Shown here in pieces: positions 30,601-33,886 of a DNA stretch of 33,886 nucleotides. The notes below the pieces were generated by a model. It did no database searches and had not been told where the DNA came from. It saw only the letters and a list, made by a program, of their open reading frames with translations. The DNA is from Planctomycetota bacterium (GTDB lineage Bacteria; Planctomycetota; Planctomycetia; Pirellulales; Pirellulaceae), in the NCBI GenBank assembly GCA_027622275.1, contig JAQBZB010000074.1, positions 1-33,886 of the forward strand. The letters run 5' to 3'. Within the stretch, counting starts at the first letter, position 1; each line of letters begins with the position of its first letter. A program made the translations under genes and the position numbers.

Positions 30601-31911
30601 GGACTTCTGACGGCGCTCTGCCGCCTTTACCACACCGAAGGCGAGTGGACAGGAAACAGCTGGGGAACTCGGCCCGATACGCGCGGCCCTTACTATCAGC
30701 CCGAGCGATGGTCCGGATCGGATCAGATTGGCCGCGCGCTGAAGGCCGCCGTGGAGAATGCAACGGGCGATGAAGCGGCTTTCCTGTTGGACGAACTCGC
30801 ACGACATCGCGTCGATCTGGCGGGGACGTTGGACACGGTCATCGCGATGGCGAAGAGCGATTCACGGCTTCTGCCCGCCGCCGTCGCGCAACTGGCACGA
30901 GCGCGCGACATCCCTCGCGACGCGGTTGGGCTGCTGGCCGAGGCCGCGTCCAGCGGAGGCTTCAAGCCGCAAGTTCGATCGCAAGCCGCGATCGCGTTGC
31001 TGAAAGTGAACGATCCGGTCGCATTCGAGACCTCGCTTTCTACGATTGCGTCGCTCCACGCAGCAAACGACAAGAGCCCCGAATACACGAACGCCTGGGA
31101 CGCACTAACAGACGTCCGCGTCTTGCAGCCTCGCACCGAGTTGCTGATCGCGACGGCTAACGCGACCGATGCCGCAAAAGCTCGCTTGGCAACCGGCTGC
31201 CTGCTCGTCCTCGCCAGCGCAAAAGAGACGTCTCCCGAGGTTAAAACGCTCGCAGGGAAGTTCATCGAAGCCGCGTGGTCTTCACAACGCGCGCAGGTGC
31301 TGGAGGCGGCGCTGTTGGCAAACGCAAGAGAGCTGGAGCCGAACGTGCGAGCGGCCTTGAAGGACACGGACGCTGCCGTCGCAACCGCGGCGCGACAGGT
31401 CGCGGCCGCTTGGAAGCTTGAACCTGGGCCAACTCCCGCCGGCCCGCCGCTGAAGAATCTGAAGCCCGAAGATGTCATCGCCGCCGCCATGAAAGAAGGT
31501 GGCGACGTCGGACGTGGCGAGCAAGTGTATGTGAAGCTGAATTGTGCCAAGTGCCACACGGTCAAGGAAGGTGAACCTAGTCGCGGCCCGCACTTGCCGC
31601 TGGTCGTGAAGACCTACAAGCGGAACCAGCTCGCCGAATCAATTCTGCTGCCGAGCAAAACCATCGCTCAAGGATTCGTTACGAACCTATTCCTCTTGGA
31701 CAACGGCAAGACGCTCACCGGCTTCGTCACCAACGAGGCTGCGGACGAAGTCACAATCCGGGATAACGAAGGCAAAGAAATAAAAATCCCCGCCGAGCAG
31801 ATTGAAGAGCGGGTCAAGCAAGACATTTCGGTCATGCCGAAAGGACTGGCTGACGAAATCAGCGTGAAAGACTTTGTTTCACTGGTCGATTACCTAGAGT
31901 CACTCCGATAG
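27667..31911 (+). CDS. Secreted ThuA-discoidin-propeller-HEAT-cytochrome c fusion protein
   Basis: The 1414-residue protein starts at ATG 27667 with signal peptide MKPLHLIVALSVLPSLALG. Residues about 28-260 are ThuA-like (LKALLITGGCCHDYTTQKQL, VVIHCAMHCYRD, RIFGTTLGHHNETV). About 263-393 is an F5/8C (discoidin) domain (NLALNKPTSASSEETGKNNF, HAVDGNKATRWCAS, WWQVDLEKP, YLRVTFLG), a carbohydrate-binding fold. About 412-755 is a Pirellula/Verrucomicrobium-type propeller (LPAGFEATLFATPPAVNYPV, DIDGDGRADESKLFV). About 760-1250 is HEAT-like. The C-terminal heme domain has CAKCH at 1293-1297 and Met1390 in SVMPKGLA. It is likely an exported redox protein targeted to a glycan; the ThuA part suggests a coupled sugar reaction, by inference. 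The frame is open 18 codons upstream but the signal peptide fixes this start. The ThuA domain is the intact counterpart of the pseudogene at 1710. Confidence 0.9.
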   Translation: MKPLHLIVALSVLPSLALGDEARVPKPLKALLITGGCCHDYTTQKQLIKQGLEERAHIEVTVVQQGGTTTDTKIPLYEDPNWADGYDIVLHDECFSDVPDPAWTQRILKPHQAGLPGVVIHCAMHCYRDGTDEWFKFCGVTSRRHGAHYAHEVLNRDAEHPIMKNFGAGWANPAGELYWIEKVWPTAHPLAASKNREKGNEEVCVWTNDYQGTRIFGTTLGHHNETVEAPAFLNMLTRGTLWACGKLDDTYLKPVEVKLVPVNLALNKPTSASSEETGKNNFAPHAVDGNKATRWCASNPSAPQWWQVDLEKPQHVTGCRLDWENPNAVFRYKVEGSNDGEAWITLVDRSNNEGDKNYTHEFNSPSARYLRVTFLGSDTGNWGSLWEVSAFGDETVKLDPDEARVAAEQAQLADVKLPAGFEATLFATPPAVNYPVFVAAAPDGTAYVSVDKNGSLDREPQRGSVYRLRDIDGDGRADESKLFVADVDSPRGLVWDHDRLYLMHPPHLSAFIDHDGDGIADEQQTLVKNIAFTFKDRPADHTSNGVTLGIDGWLYLAIGDFGFMEAEGTDGRKLQLRGGGVVRVRPDGTGLELYSRGTRNILEVAVDPLLNGFTRDNTNDGGGWDIRLHHFTGWEDHGYPRLFTNFGDEIVQPLADYGGGSGCGALYLDEPGFPPGYGNALYTADWGLNWIYRHELTPRGATFTPSQDEFVGATRVTDLDVDAMSRLYITSWKGATFKYEGDNVGYLIRVSPKGYQPESLPDFEAASDAELVKLLESPSHRRRLEAQRTLIRRVLAGKASDSVDRSLSLLAADDGQPLASRIAAVFALKQAFGSKSHAALVGLTENDSIRPFAIRALTDRDDQLVDIPLDPIMHGLFDENSRSRLEACLAMARLKLIDLAREMTPLLADPDPIVAHTAVQALVSMRSAEACFVVVDEAAVDDPRRVNALRVLQSLHGESVVSGLVLRLERELDTDRRRGLLTALCRLYHTEGEWTGNSWGTRPDTRGPYYQPERWSGSDQIGRALKAAVENATGDEAAFLLDELARHRVDLAGTLDTVIAMAKSDSRLLPAAVAQLARARDIPRDAVGLLAEAASSGGFKPQVRSQAAIALLKVNDPVAFETSLSTIASLHAANDKSPEYTNAWDALTDVRVLQPRTELLIATANATDAAKARLATGCLLVLASAKETSPEVKTLAGKFIEAAWSSQRAQVLEAALLANARELEPNVRAALKDTDAAVATAARQVAAAWKLEPGPTPAGPPLKNLKPEDVIAAAMKEGGDVGRGEQVYVKLNCAKCHTVKEGEPSRGPHLPLVVKTYKRNQLAESILLPSKTIAQGFVTNLFLLDNGKTLTGFVTNEAADEVTIRDNEGKEIKIPAEQIEERVKQDISVMPKGLADEISVKDFVSLVDYLESLR

Positions 31912-31934
31912 CTCCGAAACCCGCCAAACGGTGT

Positions 31935-31961
31935 TTGCTGACTCCTGCCACAGGCTACAAT
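31935..31961 (+). promoter_or_regulatory. Possible promoter: TTGCTG - 15 bp - TACAAT
   Basis: TACAAT at 31956-31961 in the context GGCTACAATG lies 28 bases before the DUF4058 start, with TTGCTG at 31935-31940. The 15-bp spacer is short for a standard sigma-70-type site, so this is tentative. Confidence 0.35.
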
Positions 31962-31989
31962 GAAAGCAGCCATTTGAGGAGCCTTGAAA

Positions 31990-32754
31990 ATGCCGTTACA
32001 CGATTGGACGCAAGTTGAAGCCGGGATTTTCCACGACTTCCATACAGCGTGGATCTCTGAAATCCGAAAGGAGCTGAACGGCGGCTTGCTTCCGGCGGGT
32101 TATTACGCATTGGCCGAGCAACATGCGGGTCGTTACGTCGCGGACATTTTGACGCTGCATGCGAGGCCCGACACGGTCAAGGAACAGCCACTCCCGCCGC
32201 CGCCTACGTTGGAGACCGGTGGCACCGCCGTCGCGGAAGCTCCTCCCAAAGTGGGTTTGATAGAGTTGCTCGAATCTGAGCTTGTGGATCTACAGCGGAC
32301 ACTCACCATCCGTCACATCAGCACGCATCGCGTCATCGCATTGCTGGAAATTGTATCGCCAGCCAACAAAGACCGTGGCGAACACATGGAAGAATTCGCC
32401 ATCAAGACGATCACGGCACTGGAGCGAGGCGTCCACGTGCTGGTGGTCGATCTGTTCCCGCCCGGCGCTTACGATCCAAACGGCATTCACGGTGAAATCC
32501 GACAACGCTTGGTCCCGTTGGATGAACCCTTCGAGTTGCCTCGCGATGAACCGCAGACATTGGTCAGCTACGTCGCCGGGTCACCGACGAAGGTCTACTT
32601 AAATCAGATATCCGTGGGAGATGCGATTCCCGAAATGCCGCTGTTCCTGACTCGCGAGCGATACGTCAATGCACCGCTGGAAGCAACTTACAATGCGGCG
32701 TACGAAGGGATGCCGAAATTCTGGCGCGATGTCTTGGAAGGCAGGATCGACTAG
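31990..32754 (+). CDS. DUF4058 family protein
   Basis: The 254-residue protein starts at ATG 31990 with GAGGAG nine bases upstream; a TTG at 31984 is too close to that site. It matches DUF4058 (PF13267) by its opening MPLHDWTQVEAGIFHDFHTA, central IRHISTHRVIALLEIVSPAN, KDRGEHMEEFAIKTITAL and VHVLVVDLFPPGAYDPNGIH. The VIALLEIVSPANK stretch resembles the core of nuclease-like folds (E and K), but activity has not been shown to my knowledge. There is no signal peptide. The family is common in planctomycetes and cyanobacteria, often in many copies. It converges with the DNA methyltransferase gene 24 bases away; no terminator hairpin is obvious between them. Confidence 0.88.
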   Translation: MPLHDWTQVEAGIFHDFHTAWISEIRKELNGGLLPAGYYALAEQHAGRYVADILTLHARPDTVKEQPLPPPPTLETGGTAVAEAPPKVGLIELLESELVDLQRTLTIRHISTHRVIALLEIVSPANKDRGEHMEEFAIKTITALERGVHVLVVDLFPPGAYDPNGIHGEIRQRLVPLDEPFELPRDEPQTLVSYVAGSPTKVYLNQISVGDAIPEMPLFLTRERYVNAPLEATYNAAYEGMPKFWRDVLEGRID

Positions 32755-32778
32755 TTTGTCTTCATGCCGCGGCGCTGT

Positions 32779-33714
32779 TCACTTATCCACCTTCGCCTTC
32801 GAAGTGGCGAATAGCGATCTCTGGCTCGACGGCTGTTTCGTGCGTTTCTGACTCGGTTTCTGGCCTGTCTTGGGGGCGCTCAATAGCGGCTCGGGCGCAC
32901 CGTCCAGTTGATCGCCCACCCGAATCAAATCAAGTCGGGCGAGTCCGTGCGTAACGTACTCCTCGGACAAATCAAAGGCGACGTAGCGCCGACCGAGCTT
33001 CTTCGCCACAGCAACCGTTGTCGCGCTGCCTGAGAAGGGATCGAGAACTAACTCGCCGTCGTTCGAACAAAACCGAATGATCCGTCCGAGCAACTGTTCA
33101 GGCATCTGGCAGCCGTGAAAGCCAGCGCGTTCTTTGAACGTGCCCGCAACGCGTGGAAAGTACCAGGTGTCTTCGCTCGCTTTGAAGCAATCGTCAAGAT
33201 CTTGCGGGCGAAGAATCCACGTGTCGTCCGGCAAACGACCGCGCGGGTTGGCTCGGCTGTCGTTGTAGACCAGTTGGCGGGCGGAGGGGATGCGGTTGTC
33301 GAGATCGTCGGCGCGGAACGTGAAGTTCTGCGGGTCTTTGACGAAGTGGAACAGGTGAGCGTGCGAGCGGCTGAACTTTTGCTTGCAGTTCACTCCGAAC
33401 GTGTAGTACCAGATGACCCAACTGCGGCAATGAAATCCGACGTCTTGGCTCGCTAGTTTTAACTCAGCCGCGTACTCGTCACCGATCGCCAACCAGAATG
33501 CGCCGTCGCTCTTCAGGACTCGATGAACGGCTGCGATCCAATCACGCGACCAAGAGAGGTAGTGCTCTCGTTCCAGCTTGTCTTCGTAGACGTCGTATTC
33601 GTAGCCGATGTTGAAGGGCGGATCGGCGAACGCCAGATCGACGCTTTCCTGGGGCAAAGCGTTCATGCCCGCAATACAGTCGCCATTGATGATCGTGTTA
33701 AGCGTGTCTTCCAT
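32779..33714 (-). CDS. DNA (adenine-N6 or cytosine-N4) methyltransferase
   Basis: The 311-residue protein starts at ATG 33714 after AGGAGT. The catalytic motif [10 protein letters not shown] is at residues 31-38, and the SAM-binding motif I with DPFSGSATT is at 225-233, so the order is permuted (catalytic motif first), as in beta-class N4/N6 DNA methylases. Between them lies the probable target-recognition region (about 90-200; [40 protein letters not shown]). DPPF rather than DPPY does not decide between adenine and cytosine. The last 40 residues are Lys/Gln/Ser-rich and likely disordered. No restriction endonuclease is visible within the window, so it may be an orphan regulatory methylase; about 170 bp of upstream sequence is available. 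Confidence 0.9.
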   Translation of the reverse strand: MEDTLNTIINGDCIAGMNALPQESVDLAFADPPFNIGYEYDVYEDKLEREHYLSWSRDWIAAVHRVLKSDGAFWLAIGDEYAAELKLASQDVGFHCRSWVIWYYTFGVNCKQKFSRSHAHLFHFVKDPQNFTFRADDLDNRIPSARQLVYNDSRANPRGRLPDDTWILRPQDLDDCFKASEDTWYFPRVAGTFKERAGFHGCQMPEQLLGRIIRFCSNDGELVLDPFSGSATTVAVAKKLGRRYVAFDLSEEYVTHGLARLDLIRVGDQLDGAPEPLLSAPKTGQKPSQKRTKQPSSQRSLFATSKAKVDK

Positions 33715-33757
33715 GCCGAAGGACTCCTGATTCCTCTGATTTCCGTTGCCGCCGCAT

Positions 33758-33787
33758 CATGATAGCATCTCAGGCAACAAGGCGCAA
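33758..33787 (-). promoter_or_regulatory. Possible methyltransferase promoter: TTGCGC - 18 bp - TATCAT
   Basis: Reading the minus strand, TTGCGC at 33787-33782 and GCTATCAT ending at 33758 lie 44 bases before the start codon. The GCTAT..T context matches the other -10-like sites of the window, but both boxes deviate from consensus. Confidence 0.3.
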
Positions 33788-33845
33788 GCCAGCGAGAAGT
33801 CCTGCCGAATCCGCTAACCCGGATTATTCATCAGCCGCCTGGCGA

Positions 33846-33886
33846 TAGCCTGCGGTTCTCGCGAACATCGAGAGAACCGCACGCTA
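33846..33886. repeat. Palindrome at the right edge
   Basis: TAGCCTGCGGTTCTC and GAGAACCGCACGCTA are inverted with one mismatch and an 11-base loop. The CCGGATTATTCA ahead of it (33819) resembles CCGGATTATTCG just before the palindrome at 22258, hinting at a shared insertion context. It may continue beyond the window. Confidence 0.7.

Noticed and set aside
1-33886. tRNA or rRNA genes
   Set aside because: No cloverleaf-like arms with GTTCRA loops and no rRNA-like conserved stretches were noticed by eye; a covariance search would be needed to be certain.

Overview
The window looks like chromosomal DNA from a planctomycete, probably Pirellulales-like. The evidence is the set of protein families that dominate it: Pirellula/Verrucomicrobium-type cytochrome-propeller proteins, PSCyt1/DUF1549/DUF1553 proteins, Tat-exported DUF1501 proteins, ThuA-like domains, DUF4058, and a planctomycete-style beta-helix protein. 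The assignment is inferred from gene content only; there is no rRNA or other marker here.

Layout. 1-2184 is decayed and repeat-rich. It holds the open end of a minus-strand beta-helix gene, eight copies of a 29-bp palindrome in two covarying subtypes, and a ThuA-like gene collapsed by an internal deletion. 2186-3329 carries a SAM methyltransferase and a small membrane protein. 3535-12056 carries two giant secreted proteins that join a beta-propeller to a cytochrome c domain, with a 64-residue coiled-coil protein between them; the first also carries SGNH-like, discoidin-like and blue-copper-like domains. 12057-13441 has a MITE-like palindromic element and a small secreted protein. 13442-21043 is a tight run of DUF1549/DUF1553, DUF1501, DUF1549/DUF1553. 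21091-22217 has an unknown protein and a DUF1801 protein. 22258-25819 is an A/T-richer accessory segment on the minus strand, bracketed by palindromic repeats. It contains a three-ORF operon (43-residue ORF, coiled-coil/TPR protein, two-helix membrane protein), a broken HerA/TraG-like ATPase remnant and other debris. 25906-31911 has a second DUF1501 gene flanked by two related MITE-like elements, and a third propeller-cytochrome giant fused to ThuA and discoidin domains. 31990-33714 has a DUF4058 gene and a convergent DNA methyltransferase. A further palindrome lies at the right edge.

How it may work. Five large proteins have Sec-type signal peptides and CxxCH heme motifs, and two DUF1501 proteins have Tat-type RRHF motifs. 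Together they look like an exported redox and carbohydrate-processing module. Families of this kind are abundant in Planctomycetes and Verrucomicrobia, but their reactions are largely unassigned. The gene order suggests an ancestral duplicated pair (DUF1553-DUF1501 twice) whose second pair was split by the 22.3-25.8 kb segment. The most unusual points are the copper-plus-heme single-chain fusion at 3535-8487, the covarying BIME-like palindromes that also enter coding sequence, and the undescribed three-ORF operon in the accessory segment.
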